From Erwinia rhapontici (GTDB lineage: Bacteria > Pseudomonadota > Gammaproteobacteria > Enterobacterales > Enterobacteriaceae), in assembly GCF_012271765.1 (NCBI RefSeq), contig NZ_VRKO01000004.1:178464-242463 (forward strand): DNA of 64,000 bases, given 5' to 3'. Every line of letters begins with the position of its first letter. The first letter of the stretch is position 1. Shown here piece after piece: positions 1-12,283 of the stretch. The notes beneath the pieces are model-generated. The model made no database searches. It was given only the letters and a program-made list of their open reading frames with translations, and was not told where the DNA came from. The position numbers and the translations under genes were made by a program.

Positions 1-121
1 GCCATCCTCACATACTGATGTATGCTGCGGTGGCTGTGCGCTGGCCTTCACCGGCTGAATGCTTGCTCGCAGCGTTTTAAAGTGCTGCGCAGGCAGTGAT
101 CCGGCGTCAGCAGATGTCTTC
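1..121. other. Unassigned sequence at the left edge
   Basis: I recognise no gene here. Two forward frames stop within the first 60 bases and the third runs only to a stop near position 80. The segment has short inverted motifs (for example CATAC-TGAT-GTATG near position 10) and looks like intergenic or repeat sequence. It abuts the truncated thiamine aptamer at 122-136, so it may be sequence brought in by a rearrangement. The window edge prevents any firmer call. Confidence 0.3.
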
Positions 122-136
122 GCACCCCGTTGAGAA
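122..136 (-). promoter_or_regulatory. Truncated TPP riboswitch (5' strand of aptamer only)
   Basis: On the minus strand, TTCTCAACGGGGTGC is the standard 5' opening of the thiamine-pyrophosphate aptamer that precedes thiBPQ downstream of sgrR in E. coli. A -10-like TAGAAT lies about a dozen bases upstream of it. The other conserved aptamer parts (the CTGAGA strand, the TACCCG strand, and the CCTGATCTGG and GCGTAGGGA blocks) do not follow in the next 120 bases. I infer a leader broken near position 121. The homology is from memory of the E. coli leader. Confidence 0.4.
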
Positions 137-174
137 CGGCTCATTCTAGTGGTTTCGTCTTTGTTACGAAAGCG

Positions 175-1836
175 TCATGATTCGGGGGGAGCGAACCAGG
201 CAGATTTAAAGTCGAACCAGCCCAGCGTGTTCATGCGTACACCGCGCATACTGCGCTGTCCATGCAGCAGGAGCCAGTGGTGGAACAGCGGATGGAGGAA
301 GTTGCTGTCGATCAACTGCTTGCTCCAGTCGGCCAGCGAGAGTTTCTGCTCGCGCCAGAGTCGGGCATCGCTTTCCCAGTCAGTCGGCACACAGTGGTGC
401 ATCAGCGGGATCTCATACAGCAGGGCAAACAGAGAGAACTCCAGCGGCAGGGTAAAGTTGGCGCTGCCCAGCCAGATATCGCTTTTAGCCTCGCCGCGAT
501 ACCAGCTTTCATAATCAATTTCCTGAGTGATCAGCTCAACGCCGTGTGCGGCAAGGATCGGTCCGAGCGCGTTGGCAATGCCCTGGTGTTCAATATGATC
601 GCTGTACCAGGTGATGGTCAGTGAGGTTAGCCCGGCGGGTTTCTCTGCAATGGCCATATCGCGGCGATGATGCCAGCGTGGCAGCAGGCCGTAGGCCGGG
701 AACCAGTAGCGCTGGTAGGCAATACCGCTGTGGTTCAGCAGGGCGATAGGGTTGAAAATGGTGCTGATCCAGCGGCGCAGCTGTTCGTTACATCCGTGCT
801 CAGAACGCTGATCAAACATCAGGAAATAGCAGCCCTCTTCCAGTCGGCTCTCTTCGGATTTTTCATCAGTGTTTTCGCTTTGCAGTTTGACACCGGAGTA
901 GACCAGTTCGTCGCTGATCTCCGGCAGCACCCAGATATTGACCTCATCAATCAATGCGCGATAACCAAAGTAGTCATCAAAGGCGGCAATGCGCAGCTGG
1001 CTGTGTTGGTTGCGTTCCACCTCGTAGGCGCCGGTGCCCACCGGCTGACGGGCAAAATTACGCATATGCGGCCACTCTTTCGGCAGGATCATGGCGCTGA
1101 CACTGCCCAGCAGCCAGGGTAGCCAGTTATCCTGCTGGCTGAGATGAATATCCAGCGTCCAGGGCGTGTGGCATTCAATACGTTCGAGGTGGCTGAAAAG
1201 CGGTTGCTCTTGTAAGCGTACGAGCGTGGCAATGACGTCCTCAACCTCCAGTTCACGGCCATGATGGAAGTGGATGGCCGGGCGCAGAAAGAAGCGCCAG
1301 TGCAGCGGGGCGATCTGTTGCCAGTGATGGGCAATATCCGGCTCGATTTCCCCGTTTTCCTCATTTATCCGTGCCAGCCCGTTGAAGATTTGCCGCGCAA
1401 GATGCGTTTCCGAGCGGCGCAGCGGCGTCCCGGGCAGCAGATTCAGTAACGGACGGTAGTAGAGCACGCGCAGAATATGTTTACCCTGGCGGAAACTGCG
1501 GCCTAAATGGGAGAGCAGCATCTGACGTACGCGGTTTTTATCCCCCACCAGTTGCACCAGTTGGTCGATGCGGTCCTGTTCCAGTAAGTCCTCTGCCCGT
1601 TGTTGCTGTAACGCCAGCCCGGTATAACGGAAAGTGAGGCGTGAACGCTTGCCGCGTCCTGCCTCAGCCTGCCACTCCAGCCAGCCCTGATCCTGCATGG
1701 CATTCAGCAGGTTACGCATATGACGCCGGGAACAGCTAAGCTGTACCGCCAGATCGCTGAGCGTGGTTTCCTGTGGCTGGCCGTCGCAACATTGCCAGAG
1801 CCGGATAAATTGCTGCTGTAAACGGGGTGAGGACAT
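175..1836 (-). CDS. sgrR: SgrR, transcriptional activator of the SgrS small RNA
   Basis: A 553-residue protein (about 551 in E. coli). It has an N-terminal winged-helix DNA-binding part (about residues 1-115) and a C-terminal domain like family 5 solute-binding proteins (from about 160). This architecture is typical of SgrR, which senses glucose-phosphate stress and activates divergent sgrS. The start is the ATG at 1836. The divergent SgrS core lies only about 70 bases away, as expected for a shared control region. The protein should be cytoplasmic, as no signal peptide is visible. Family and synteny are both clear; the inducing ligand is not known from the sequence. Confidence 0.95.
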   Translation of the reverse strand: MSSPRLQQQFIRLWQCCDGQPQETTLSDLAVQLSCSRRHMRNLLNAMQDQGWLEWQAEAGRGKRSRLTFRYTGLALQQQRAEDLLEQDRIDQLVQLVGDKNRVRQMLLSHLGRSFRQGKHILRVLYYRPLLNLLPGTPLRRSETHLARQIFNGLARINEENGEIEPDIAHHWQQIAPLHWRFFLRPAIHFHHGRELEVEDVIATLVRLQEQPLFSHLERIECHTPWTLDIHLSQQDNWLPWLLGSVSAMILPKEWPHMRNFARQPVGTGAYEVERNQHSQLRIAAFDDYFGYRALIDEVNIWVLPEISDELVYSGVKLQSENTDEKSEESRLEEGCYFLMFDQRSEHGCNEQLRRWISTIFNPIALLNHSGIAYQRYWFPAYGLLPRWHHRRDMAIAEKPAGLTSLTITWYSDHIEHQGIANALGPILAAHGVELITQEIDYESWYRGEAKSDIWLGSANFTLPLEFSLFALLYEIPLMHHCVPTDWESDARLWREQKLSLADWSKQLIDSNFLHPLFHHWLLLHGQRSMRGVRMNTLGWFDFKSAWFAPPES

Positions 1837-1890
1837 AAAAGAGGAACCCTGTGTTAAAAGCTGTCTGTTTTTCCTGCCTTATATTACGGC

Positions 1891-1896
1891 GATAAT
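1891..1896 (+). promoter_or_regulatory. Candidate -10 element of sgrS
   Basis: GATAAT ends 7 bases before the predicted SgrS 5' end (1904). No good -35 hexamer lies 16-18 bases upstream (T-rich sequence near 1868), which fits an activator-dependent promoter controlled by SgrR. This is inferred from position and similarity only. Confidence 0.45.
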
Positions 1897-1903
1897 GGCA
1901 ACA

Positions 1904-2017
1904 GATGAAAGAGCGGGAGGCATTCTTCGGAATGGCGTTCAATCATTCACAGTGGCGTAAGCCCTGATTCTGAGTATGGTGCTTTTCACCAGCCAGCGGT
2001 AAGCCGCTGGCTTTTTT
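1904..2017 (+). ncRNA. sgrS: SgrS, small RNA against sugar-phosphate stress (compact form)
   Basis: It lies between sgrR and setA, as in E. coli. The 5' end GATGAAAGAGCGGGAGGC resembles the E. coli SgrS start. Near the 3' end, CTGAGTATGGTG corresponds to the conserved ptsG-pairing segment, followed by a small GGTG/CACC hairpin and a strong terminator with six T residues. SgrS pairs with ptsG mRNA through Hfq to stop glucose uptake. At about 114 nt it is half the E. coli length (about 227 nt). No SgrT-like reading frame is present: the only ATG frame (1895-1960) starts upstream of the RNA and encodes an unrelated 21-residue string. The ends are predicted. Confidence 0.8.
1991..2017 (+). terminator. 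SgrS intrinsic terminator
   Basis: A perfect 9-bp stem (AGCCAGCGG at 1991-1999 and CCGCTGGCT at 2004-2012) with a 4-base loop runs into a T tract ending at 2017. In SgrS the terminal hairpin and U tail are also the Hfq-binding end. setA starts 63 bases downstream, so partial readthrough could co-express it. Confidence 0.85.
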
Positions 2018-2080
2018 CGTCGGTTTTCTTCTAAGCTCTGAGTCTGTTCACTCTTATTTCAGCCAGTCGAGGCATCCGTC

Positions 2081-3265
2081 ATGACATCGCTCCAACGCCG
2101 TCGTATTCATCCGGTCTATCTGGCTTTTATGGCGGTTTCTTTCATGGTTGGGATTGCCGGTGCGTTGCAGGCCCCCACTCTTAGCCTGTTTCTGAGCCGT
2201 GAAGTGGCGGTGCGCCCCTTCTGGGTTGGGCTGTTTTATACGGTGAATGCGGTGGCGGGGATCGTGGTCAGTCTGCTGCTGGCAAAACGCTCGGACAGTC
2301 GTGGTGACCGACGTATGCTGATCCTGTTTTGCTGCGTGATGGCGATAGGTAACGCGTTGTTATTCGCCTTCAATCGTCATTATCTGACGTTAATTACCGC
2401 CGGGGTCTTCTTGTCTGCGGTCGCCAGCGTGGCGATGCCGCAAATTTTTGCGTTGGCACGCGAATATGCTGACAGCTCTGCCCGTGAAGCGGTGATGTTT
2501 AGTTCAGTGATGCGCGCCCAGTTATCACTGGCGTGGGTAATTGGCCCGCCGCTCTCTTTTGCTATTGCGCTGAACTACGGTTTTACCACCATGTTTCTCG
2601 TCGCTGCGCTGCTGTTCGTGGTTTGTGTGGCATTAATCTGGTTTACCCTGCCGTCGGTGCCGCGCGTGCAGGCTGCGACAGCAGATGTGCCCATCACCGA
2701 CGTCAGCGGCTGGAAGAGCCGCGATGTGCGTATGCTGTTTATCGGATCGGTCCTGATGTGGACCTGTAACACGATGTATATCATTGATATGCCGTTGTAT
2801 ATCAGTAGCGTGCTGGGAATGCCGGATACGCTGGCCGGTCTGTTGATGGGGACGGCGGCAGGGCTGGAGATCCCGGTGATGCTGCTGGCAGGGCACTACG
2901 TGAAACGCTTTGGTAAGCGTAATATGATGTTGCTGGCGGTGGCCTGCGGGGCGTTGTTTTATCTTGGTCTGGTGCTGTTCCAGAGTCGCACCGCACTGAT
3001 GATATTGCAGCTGTTTAATGCGGTGTATATCGGCATTATTGCCGGGATTGGCATGATCTGGTTCCAGGACTTGATGCCGTCGCGGCCTGGTGCGGCCACC
3101 ACGCTGTTTACCAACAGTATCTCAACCGGGGTGATCCTGGCGGGTGTGGTGCAGGGGGCGCTGGCGGAGACGTTCGGCCATCACTCGGTGTACTGGGTGG
3201 CGTTACTGCTGGCGCTGGTGGCGTTTGCGCTGTCGTGGCGGGTCAGAGAACAGCGCGTGGTATAA
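2081..3265 (+). CDS. setA: SetA, sugar efflux transporter (MFS)
   Basis: A 394-residue major facilitator with about twelve hydrophobic segments and close similarity to E. coli SetA (392 aa). It is an inner-membrane exporter of sugars and analogues. As the gene directly downstream of sgrS it belongs to the glucose-phosphate stress response: SgrS blocks uptake while SetA can export sugar. The start is the ATG at 2081. A shared transcript with sgrS is known in E. coli and plausible here, but not provable from the sequence. It converges on leuD across a symmetric hairpin. Confidence 0.92.
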   Translation: MTSLQRRRIHPVYLAFMAVSFMVGIAGALQAPTLSLFLSREVAVRPFWVGLFYTVNAVAGIVVSLLLAKRSDSRGDRRMLILFCCVMAIGNALLFAFNRHYLTLITAGVFLSAVASVAMPQIFALAREYADSSAREAVMFSSVMRAQLSLAWVIGPPLSFAIALNYGFTTMFLVAALLFVVCVALIWFTLPSVPRVQAATADVPITDVSGWKSRDVRMLFIGSVLMWTCNTMYIIDMPLYISSVLGMPDTLAGLLMGTAAGLEIPVMLLAGHYVKRFGKRNMMLLAVACGALFYLGLVLFQSRTALMILQLFNAVYIGIIAGIGMIWFQDLMPSRPGAATTLFTNSISTGVILAGVVQGALAETFGHHSVYWVALLLALVAFALSWRVREQRVV

Positions 3266-3304
3266 ATACGGGCCGCGCATGCCTGGCTCGTACAGAGGTT
3301 CCAG

Positions 3305-3331
3305 GGGCTGACCTTCTTTTTCGGTCAGCCC
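3305..3331. terminator. Hairpin between convergent setA and leuD
   Basis: A perfect 9-bp stem, GGGCTGACC (3305-3313) and GGTCAGCCC (3323-3331), has a 9-base pyrimidine-rich loop. It lies between the setA stop (3265) and the leuD stop (3338), so it could end transcripts from both sides. There is no long T tract outside the stem, so efficiency is uncertain. A degenerate GCATGCC palindrome related to those near 23.6 and 63.9 kb lies just upstream at about 3270-3287. Confidence 0.55.
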
Positions 3332-3337
3332 GCAATA

Positions 3338-3943
3338 TCAACGCAAAAACGCGTGCTGTTTTTGCTCGTACGCGGTGATATCGGCGTCGTGTTGTAAGGT
3401 CAGGCCAATCGCATCAAGCCCGTTAATCAGGCAGTGACGGCGGAAGCTGTCGATCTCAAACGGGTAGGTTTTATCCCCGGCCCGCACTTGCTGATTTTCC
3501 AGATCAACCGTGAAGCGAATGCCCGGTTCCGCTGCCACTAACTGGAACATCTCGTCGACTTCCGCTTCGCTCAGCGTCACCAGTAGCAGCTGGTTATTGA
3601 ATGAGTTGTTAGCAAAGATATCGGCAAAACCGGAACCGACAATGGCCTGAATTCCGTAATCCGTCAGCGCCCAGGGGGCGTGTTCGCGTGAGGAACCACA
3701 GCCAAAATTTTCCCGCGTCAGCATGATGCTGGCCCCGCTAAACTCAGGCTTATTCAGCACGAATTCCGGGTTGGAAATTTGCCCTTCGGGGTCGGTATAA
3801 CGCCAGTCATAAAAAAGGTTCCGGCCGAAACCGGTGCGCGTCACCATCTGCAAAAACTGCTTAGGGATAATCGCATCGGTATCAACGTTAGCCGCATCCA
3901 GCGGCACCACGATACCGCTGTGCTGCGTGAATTTTTTCGCCAT
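3338..3943 (-). CDS. leuD: LeuD, 3-isopropylmalate dehydratase small subunit
   Basis: A 201-residue protein, the same length as E. coli LeuD. It supplies the swivel domain of isopropylmalate isomerase, which interconverts 2- and 3-isopropylmalate in leucine synthesis, in complex with LeuC. The aconitase-family signature [10 protein letters not shown] is at residues 81-90. It is the last gene of leuABCD, separated from leuC by 9 bases. The start is the ATG at 3943, matching the family N-terminus. Cytoplasmic. Nothing unusual. Confidence 0.97.
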   Translation of the reverse strand: MAKKFTQHSGIVVPLDAANVDTDAIIPKQFLQMVTRTGFGRNLFYDWRYTDPEGQISNPEFVLNKPEFSGASIMLTRENFGCGSSREHAPWALTDYGIQAIVGSGFADIFANNSFNNQLLLVTLSEAEVDEMFQLVAAEPGIRFTVDLENQQVRAGDKTYPFEIDSFRRHCLINGLDAIGLTLQHDADITAYEQKQHAFLR

Positions 3944-3952
3944 AACAGTTCC

Positions 3953-5350
3953 TTAAATCAGCTCGCGGATATCAGCAAAGTGACCAGCGACCGCCGCTGC
4001 GGCGGCCATGGCCGGGCTGACCAGATGGGTACGTCCGCCACGGCCCTGACGACCTTCAAAGTTGCGGTTGCTGGTGGAGGCACAGCGTTCTCCGGGGCTG
4101 AGGCGATCGTTATTCATCGCCAGGCACATAGAACAGCCCGGTAAACGCCATTCAAAGCCCGCATCGATAAAGATCTTATCCAGACCTTCTTCTTCTGCCT
4201 GCGCTTTCACCGGGCCAGAACCCGGCACCACGTAGCCCTGCACACCCTGAGCAATCTTATGCCCTTTCACCACGGCTGCGGCCGCGCGTAAATCTTCAAT
4301 GCGCGAGTTAGTGCAGGAGCCGATAAACACTTTATCCACCGGCACGTCGGTCAGACGGATACCGGGTTTCAGGTCCATATAGGCCAGCGCTTTTTCTGCC
4401 GAGGCACGTTCCACTGGATCGCTGAACGAAGCCGGATCGGGAATCGGGTCACTGACGGCAATCACCTGACCGGGGTTGGTTCCCCAGGTGACCTGCGGCG
4501 CTATATCTGCTGCATCCAGCGTGACCACTTTGTCGAAGTGCGCGCCTTCATCAGTTTTCAGCGTACGCCAGTAGTCGACGGCCTGCTGCCAGGCGGCATC
4601 TTTAGGGGCAAAACGGCGGCCATTGACGTAGTTAAAGGTGGTGTCATCGGGCGCAATCAGCCCGGCTTTGGCACCCAGTTCAATCGCCATATTGCACAGG
4701 GTCATACGCCCTTCCATGCTCAGCGCTTCGACAGCTGCACCGCAGAACTCCACAACGTGACCGTTGCCGCCACCGCTGCCGGTTTTACCGATAATGGCCA
4801 GCGCGATATCTTTTGCAGTAATCCCTGGCGCAGTCTGACCGCGAACCTCCACCTTCATGGTTTTCGCCCGTGACTGTTTCAGCGTTTGCGTTGCCAGTAC
4901 GTGCTCCACTTCGGAGGTGCCGATGCCAAAGGCCAGCGCACCGAGTGCACCGTGGGTTGAGGTGTGGGAATCACCGCAAACAATGGTCATGCCAGGCAGT
5001 GATAATCCCTGCTCTGGCCCCATCACATGCACAATGCCCTGGAATTGATGGCGGAGGTCAAACAGCTGGACGCCAAAGGCCTCACAGTTTTTGATCAACA
5101 TCGACATCTGAATCCGTGCCATCTCGCCGCTGGCATTGATGTCACGCGACTGAGTGGAGACGTTGTGATCCATCGTGGCAAAGGTTTTTGACGGCTGGCG
5201 CACCGGGCGACCGTGTGCGCGCAGACCGTCAAAGGCCTGCGCTGACGTCACCTCATGGACAAGGTGACGGTCGATATAGATCAGCGGCGTTTCATTGGGT
5301 GCTTCGTGCACGACATGCGCATCAAACAGCTTCTCGTACAGTGTTTTCAT
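3953..5350 (-). CDS. leuC: LeuC, 3-isopropylmalate dehydratase large subunit
   Basis: The iron-sulfur subunit of isopropylmalate isomerase. The start is placed at the ATG at 5350 (reading [14 protein letters not shown]), giving 465 aa against 466 in E. coli. An upstream in-frame ATG at 5380 would add ten residues with no family support. The [4Fe-4S] ligand cysteines are visible: one in the SCTNSR motif (about 346) and two in GCSMC (about 406 and 409). leuB ends 4 bases before this start, so translation is probably coupled. It works with LeuD as a heterodimer. Confidence 0.97.
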   Translation of the reverse strand: MKTLYEKLFDAHVVHEAPNETPLIYIDRHLVHEVTSAQAFDGLRAHGRPVRQPSKTFATMDHNVSTQSRDINASGEMARIQMSMLIKNCEAFGVQLFDLRHQFQGIVHVMGPEQGLSLPGMTIVCGDSHTSTHGALGALAFGIGTSEVEHVLATQTLKQSRAKTMKVEVRGQTAPGITAKDIALAIIGKTGSGGGNGHVVEFCGAAVEALSMEGRMTLCNMAIELGAKAGLIAPDDTTFNYVNGRRFAPKDAAWQQAVDYWRTLKTDEGAHFDKVVTLDAADIAPQVTWGTNPGQVIAVSDPIPDPASFSDPVERASAEKALAYMDLKPGIRLTDVPVDKVFIGSCTNSRIEDLRAAAAVVKGHKIAQGVQGYVVPGSGPVKAQAEEEGLDKIFIDAGFEWRLPGCSMCLAMNNDRLSPGERCASTSNRNFEGRQGRGGRTHLVSPAMAAAAAVAGHFADIRELI

Positions 5351-5354
5351 ATTT

Positions 5355-8013
<2,659 letters not shown>

Positions 8014-8058
8014 GGAATAGTTCCTTGTCTGGTTTACGTCGCCTGCTGCTGCGAGCAT

Positions 8059-8083
8059 AAAAAAACCCGCGCATCGGCGCGGG
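8059..8083 (-). terminator. leu operon attenuator terminator
   Basis: On the minus strand a GCGCGGG/CCCGCGC stem (arms at 8077-8083 and 8066-8072) with a 4-base loop is followed by seven T residues (8065-8059). It sits between leuL and leuA, where ribosome stalling at the leucine codons of leuL would favour the antiterminator. The terminator structure is seen directly; the mechanism is known for enterobacterial leu operons. Confidence 0.9.
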
Positions 8084-8107
8084 TTTCTTAGGTTTTACAG
8101 GCCTGAA

Positions 8108-8191
8108 TCAGTGATTGATTCCGCCCACCAGTCTACCGCGCAAAGAGGATGCGTTTAGTAGTAGACCGAGTAGGCGGTGAGTGCGGATCAT
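8108..8191 (-). CDS. leuL: LeuL, leu operon leader peptide
   Basis: A 27-residue peptide, M-I-R-T-H-R-L-L-G-L-L-L-N-A-S-S-L-R-G-R, then seven more residues ending in N-H. It matches E. coli LeuL in the LLL-NASSLRGR core. Leucine codons include several rare CTA triplets (CTA CTC GGT CTA CTA CTA), the control codons of attenuation. It lies 94 bases upstream of the leuA start, followed by the attenuator hairpin. The peptide itself is not expected to act after synthesis; its translation senses charged leucyl-tRNA. Confidence 0.93.
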   Translation of the reverse strand: MIRTHRLLGLLLNASSLRGRLVGGINH

Positions 8192-8227
8192 TGATTCAAA
8201 CCTCATTAAATTCTGGCAGTGACTTTA

Positions 8228-8257
8228 TTGATACCTGATAAAGACCGGGGCTGTCAA
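8228..8257 (-). promoter_or_regulatory. Candidate leu operon promoter
   Basis: On the minus strand TTGACA (8257-8252), an 18-base spacer and TATCAA (8233-8228) lie about 37 bases upstream of the leuL start. The -35 is perfect and the -10 moderate. The distance to leuL suits a short leader. Confidence 0.55.
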
Positions 8258-8664
8258 CCTTCAATAACAATCCTCAAAGCGTGGGAATTATTTGGCGCGC
8301 CGGGCATTAAAGGCCACAAAGTTTTAATAACAAAACGATCACAATGCATATTTCTTCGTCGCAGAATAATCCGCTTTTAGAACGGGAAATCGTCAGTGTA
8401 ATTGTCGATGGCAGGGGCAGGCGGGCAGAGCCTTAATTATCACTTTCCGCACATGTCGTAAGGTTTGCCGTTTGCCTGCCAACTTTTCTACGGTTATGGT
8501 ATTTGCCATAACCTCAAAAAACTGGGGCTTCGCCCTGTACCTGGATTTTGGAAATGACTTCCACTATCTGAGCATAAAAAAAACAGGTTTTGACCTTATC
8601 TGCCGTCCGGTGACGTTATGCTGTCCGTGCAAGATAAATCAGCACCTTAAGCCTGGAGGCAAAA
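8258..8664. other. leu-ilvI intergenic region without leuO
   Basis: This AT-rich stretch carries no credible gene. E. coli has the LysR-type regulator gene leuO at this place; nothing resembling it is present. A perfect 8-bp inverted repeat, GGTTATGG (8492-8499) and CCATAACC (8506-8513), lies in the probable ilvIH promoter or leader. In E. coli ilvIH is activated by Lrp binding to several AT-rich sites upstream, and the AT-rich character here would fit that, but I cannot assign individual sites. Confidence 0.5.
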
Positions 8665-10389
8665 ATGGAGATGTTGTCAGGAGCCGAGATGGTGGTCCGA
8701 TCGTTAATCGATCAGGGCGTAAAACATGTATTCGGCTATCCCGGCGGAGCGGTCCTCGATATCTATGACGCTCTGCAAACCGTTGGTGGCGTGGATCATA
8801 TCCTTGTCCGTCACGAGCAGGGTGCTGTGCATATGGCCGACGGCTACGCACGTGCAACCGGTGATGTGGGTGTGGTGCTGGTGACCTCAGGACCGGGTGC
8901 AACCAATGCGATTACCGGTATTGCTACCGCTTATATGGACTCCATCCCGATGGTCGTGCTATCCGGCCAGGTCATGTCTTCCCTGATCGGCTACGACGCC
9001 TTCCAGGAGTGCGACATGGTGGGTATTTCCCGCCCGGTGGTCAAACACAGCTTTATGGTGAAACGGGTAGAAGATATCCCGACCATTATGAAGAAAGCAT
9101 TCTGGCTGGCGGCCAGCGGTCGTCCCGGACCGGTGGTGGTTGACCTGCCTAAAGATATGATGAGCCCGGCGAATAAGCTGCCGTATGTCTGGCCTGATGA
9201 AGTCAGCATGCGTTCGTACAATCCGACGACTCAGGGCCACAAAGGCCAGATTAAACGCGCGCTGCAAACTCTGCTGGCCGCGAAAAAGCCGGTAATCTAT
9301 GCCGGCGGTGGCGTGATTAATGCCGTTTGTCATGACGAACTACGCCAGCTGGCTGAAACGCTGAATATCCCGGTGACCACTTCACTGATGGGCCTGGGTG
9401 CATTCCCTGGCACGCACCGCCAGTGTGTGGGCATGCTCGGTATGCATGGCACCTATGAAGCCAATATGACGATGCACAACGCCGATGTGATCTTCGCAGT
9501 CGGTGTGCGTTTTGATGACCGTACCACCAACAATCTGGCGAAATATTGCCCGAATGCCACGGTGCTGCATATCGATATCGATCCGACGTCGATATCGAAA
9601 ACGGTTGCCGCGGATGTGCCAATCGTGGGTGATGCCAAACTGGTTCTACAACAGATGCTGGAACTGCTGGCACAGAGCGATGTGCAGCAGAATTACGACA
9701 GCGTACGCGACTGGTGGCAGAGCATCGATCAATGGCGTTCACGTCAGTGCCTCGAGTTTGACCGTACCAGCGATAAGATCAAGCCGCAGGCGGTGATCGA
9801 AACCATCTATCGCCTGACAAATGGCGATGCTTACGTCACTTCCGACGTGGGTCAGCACCAGATGTTTGCTGCGCTCTATTATCAGTTTGATAAACCACGC
9901 CGCTGGATCAACTCCGGTGGCCTGGGAACGATGGGCTTTGGCCTGCCGGCTGCACTGGGCGTGAAGCTGGCTCTGCCGCAGGAAACCGTCGTGTGTGTCA
10001 CTGGCGATGGCAGTATTCAGATGAATATCCAGGAGCTGTCTACCGCGTTGCAGTACGGCATTCCGGTACTGGTGCTGAATCTGAACAACCGTGTCCTGGG
10101 CATGGTGAAGCAGTGGCAGGACATGATTTATTCCGGTCGCCATTCGCAGTCGTATATGGAATCGCTCCCTGATTTTGTCCGCCTGGCAGAGGCTTATGGT
10201 CACGTAGGTATCTCCATCAGCCATCCTGATGAACTGGAATCGAAGCTGGCAGAAGCGCTCGAACATCTGGGCCGCGAGCGCCTGGTGTTTGTTGATGTTA
10301 ACGTTGACGGCACGGAACACGTTTACCCGATGCATATTCGCGGTGGCGGTATGGACGAAATGTGGTTGAGCAAAACGGAGAGGACGTAA
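8665..10389 (+). CDS. ilvI: IlvI, acetohydroxyacid synthase III large subunit
   Basis: A 574-residue ThDP enzyme, the same length as E. coli IlvI. It joins pyruvate with pyruvate or 2-oxobutyrate to start valine, leucine and isoleucine synthesis. The catalytic glutamate is E51 in RHEQ, and the ThDP/Mg site [12 protein letters not shown] lies around residues 447-458. A strong ribosome site (GGAGG at about 8655) precedes the ATG at 8665. The stop is 2 bases before ilvH, which encodes its regulatory subunit. A residue just after the ThDP motif differs from E. coli (NNRVLG, NNRYLG in E. coli), with no obvious effect. Confidence 0.97.
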   Translation: MEMLSGAEMVVRSLIDQGVKHVFGYPGGAVLDIYDALQTVGGVDHILVRHEQGAVHMADGYARATGDVGVVLVTSGPGATNAITGIATAYMDSIPMVVLSGQVMSSLIGYDAFQECDMVGISRPVVKHSFMVKRVEDIPTIMKKAFWLAASGRPGPVVVDLPKDMMSPANKLPYVWPDEVSMRSYNPTTQGHKGQIKRALQTLLAAKKPVIYAGGGVINAVCHDELRQLAETLNIPVTTSLMGLGAFPGTHRQCVGMLGMHGTYEANMTMHNADVIFAVGVRFDDRTTNNLAKYCPNATVLHIDIDPTSISKTVAADVPIVGDAKLVLQQMLELLAQSDVQQNYDSVRDWWQSIDQWRSRQCLEFDRTSDKIKPQAVIETIYRLTNGDAYVTSDVGQHQMFAALYYQFDKPRRWINSGGLGTMGFGLPAALGVKLALPQETVVCVTGDGSIQMNIQELSTALQYGIPVLVLNLNNRVLGMVKQWQDMIYSGRHSQSYMESLPDFVRLAEAYGHVGISISHPDELESKLAEALEHLGRERLVFVDVNVDGTEHVYPMHIRGGGMDEMWLSKTERT

Positions 10390-10391
10390 CT

Positions 10392-10883
10392 ATGCGTCGT
10401 GTATTATCGGTTCTGCTGGAAAACGAATCCGGCGCATTGTCCCGCGTGGTAGGCCTGTTCTCCCAGCGCGGCTATAACATTGAAAGCCTGACCGTGGCAC
10501 CCACGGACGATCCGACGCTGTCGCGTATGACGATTCAGACCGTGGGTGACCAAAAGGTTCTGGAGCAGATCGAGAAGCAGCTGCACAAGCTGGTTGATGT
10601 GCTGCGTGTCAGCGAACTCGGGCAGGGCGCTTTCGTCGAGCGTGAGATCATGCTGGTGAAGATCCAGGCCAGCGGCTATGGGCGTGAAGAGGTCAAACGC
10701 TGTGCTGAAATTTTCCGTGGTCAGATTGTGGATGTAACGCCATCGCTTTACACGGTTCAGCTTGCGGGCACCAGTGACAAGCTGGATGCCTTCCTCAGCG
10801 CCGTACGTGAAGTCGCGGAAATCGTTGAAGTTGCGCGTTCAGGTATTGTTGGTGTGGCGCGCGGCGAACGCATTATGCGTTGA
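10392..10883 (+). CDS. ilvH: IlvH, acetohydroxyacid synthase III regulatory subunit
   Basis: A 163-residue small subunit, matching E. coli in length. It has an N-terminal ACT domain (about 3-78) that binds valine for feedback inhibition. The residues linked to valine sensitivity in E. coli (N11, G14, S17) are all present, so the enzyme should be valine-sensitive. The start is the ATG at 10392; a longer frame from 10362 would overlap ilvI and lacks support. It is cotranscribed with ilvI and followed by a strong terminator. Confidence 0.97.
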   Translation: MRRVLSVLLENESGALSRVVGLFSQRGYNIESLTVAPTDDPTLSRMTIQTVGDQKVLEQIEKQLHKLVDVLRVSELGQGAFVEREIMLVKIQASGYGREEVKRCAEIFRGQIVDVTPSLYTVQLAGTSDKLDAFLSAVREVAEIVEVARSGIVGVARGERIMR

Positions 10884-10914
10884 TAGCTTCCCACCCGAAT
10901 CCCGAATGTTTGTT

Positions 10915-10940
10915 AACCCGGCGTAATGCCGGGTTTTTTT
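10915..10940 (+). terminator. ilvIH intrinsic terminator
   Basis: A perfect 8-bp stem, AACCCGGC (10915-10922) and GCCGGGTT (10928-10935), has a 5-base loop and runs into a T tract ending at about 10940. It lies 31 bases after the ilvH stop. Confidence 0.92.
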
Positions 10941-11044
10941 ATTTTGTCACAAAGCCCCTGTCGCAGATGAAAAGCGGTTGCTCGCTAAACTATTCTGCGG
11001 TTAGATGTTACAAATACTAATCCATAGCGAATTGTGGGGTTATT

Positions 11045-12055
11045 GTGAAACTGGATGAAATTGCGCGCCTCGCGGGTGTTTCGCGTACGACGGCCAGCTA
11101 CGTGATTAATGGCAAGGCCAAGCAGTATCGTGTCAGCGATAAAACCGTCGAGAAGGTTATGGCGGTGGTGCGTGAGCATAATTACCATCCGAATGCAGTG
11201 GCTGCGGGGTTACGCGCCGGACGCACGCGTTCGATAGGACTGGTTATTCCTGACCTGGAAAATACCAGCTACACAAGGATTGCGAACTATCTGGAGCGCC
11301 AGGCCCGCCAGCGAGGCTACCAGTTACTGATCGCCTGTTCGGAAGATCAGCCTGATAACGAAATGCGCTGTGTGGAACACCTGCTGCAACGCCAGGTGGA
11401 TGCCATTATTGTCTCTACCTCCTTGCCGCCGGAGCACCCGTTCTATCAGCGCTGGATTAACGATCCACTGCCTATCATTGCTCTGGACCGTGCGCTGGAT
11501 CGTGAGCACTTTACCAGCGTGGTGGGTGCCGATCAGGATGATGCCGAAGCATTGGGTGCTGAATTGCGTAAGTTGCCCGCAAAATCAGTGCTTTTCCTGG
11601 GGGCGTTACCGGAACTGTCCGTCAGCTTCCTTCGTGAGTTGGGCTTTCGGGATGCATGGAAAGGGGACGAACGGCCGATCGACTACATTTATGCCAACAG
11701 TTTTGAGCGCAGTGCCGCAGCAACATTATTTGAAAAATATCTGGAAACCCATGACATGCCTGAGGCGCTGTTTACCACATCTTTCGGCCTGTTGCAGGGC
11801 GTAATGGATGTGACGTTGCGTCGGGAAGGGCGGCTGCCGCAGGATTTGGCCATCGCCACATTTGGCGACCATGAGTTACTGGACTTCCTCGATTGCCCGG
11901 TGCTGGCCGTGGGGCAGCGACACCGCGATGTTGCGGAGCGTGTCCTTGAGTTGGTGCTTGCCAGCCTTGATGAGCCCCGTAAACCTAAACCGGGTCTGAC
12001 ACGAATCCGTCGTAATCTTTATCGACGGGGTCGTTTAAACCGTAAAACAAACTGA
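11045..12055 (+). CDS. cra: Cra (FruR), catabolite repressor/activator
   Basis: A 336-residue LacI/GalR-family regulator (334 in E. coli). Its N-terminal helix-turn-helix (about residues 1-25, [22 protein letters not shown]) is essentially identical to E. coli Cra, so it should bind the same operators. The periplasmic-binding-like domain spans about 60-330 and senses fructose 1-phosphate or fructose 1,6-bisphosphate. The start is a GTG at 11045. Cra controls carbon flow between glycolysis and gluconeogenesis. It is a single-gene unit between the ilvIH terminator and its own terminator at 12064. Confidence 0.96.
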   Translation: MKLDEIARLAGVSRTTASYVINGKAKQYRVSDKTVEKVMAVVREHNYHPNAVAAGLRAGRTRSIGLVIPDLENTSYTRIANYLERQARQRGYQLLIACSEDQPDNEMRCVEHLLQRQVDAIIVSTSLPPEHPFYQRWINDPLPIIALDRALDREHFTSVVGADQDDAEALGAELRKLPAKSVLFLGALPELSVSFLRELGFRDAWKGDERPIDYIYANSFERSAAATLFEKYLETHDMPEALFTTSFGLLQGVMDVTLRREGRLPQDLAIATFGDHELLDFLDCPVLAVGQRHRDVAERVLELVLASLDEPRKPKPGLTRIRRNLYRRGRLNRKTN

Positions 12056-12063
12056 AAACTCAG

Positions 12064-12084
12064 GGCAGCGAAAGCTGCCTTTTT
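12064..12084 (+). terminator. cra intrinsic terminator
   Basis: GGCAGC (12064-12069), a GAAA tetraloop and GCTGCC (12074-12079) are followed by five T residues, 8 bases after the cra stop. Confidence 0.9.
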
Positions 12085-12283
12085 CTTATCTGTCCAACAG
12101 GGTGGGCACAATTTAGCCATGATGGTGGAGAGAGGTCGGGTAAATAAAAGTAAAAAGATAGGCTGAATGTCAGCATCTGATTATAAAGCCTGACGTTTAT
12201 AAATACTCTGTAACTTGCCAGTCACAGTACCCTGCGCTGTCACTGGGGTTGTGCTGGGAAAATTTTAAGAAATAACTTAAAAT

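Noticed and set aside
1895..1960. Small ATG frame near the SgrS 5' end as a possible SgrT
   Set aside because: Its 21 residues share no similarity with SgrT, it starts upstream of the predicted RNA 5' end, and it lacks a ribosome site.
8472..8768. A 98-codon frame running from the ilvI leader into ilvI
   Set aside because: It overlaps the true ilvI start by about 100 bases in another frame and resembles nothing, including LeuO.
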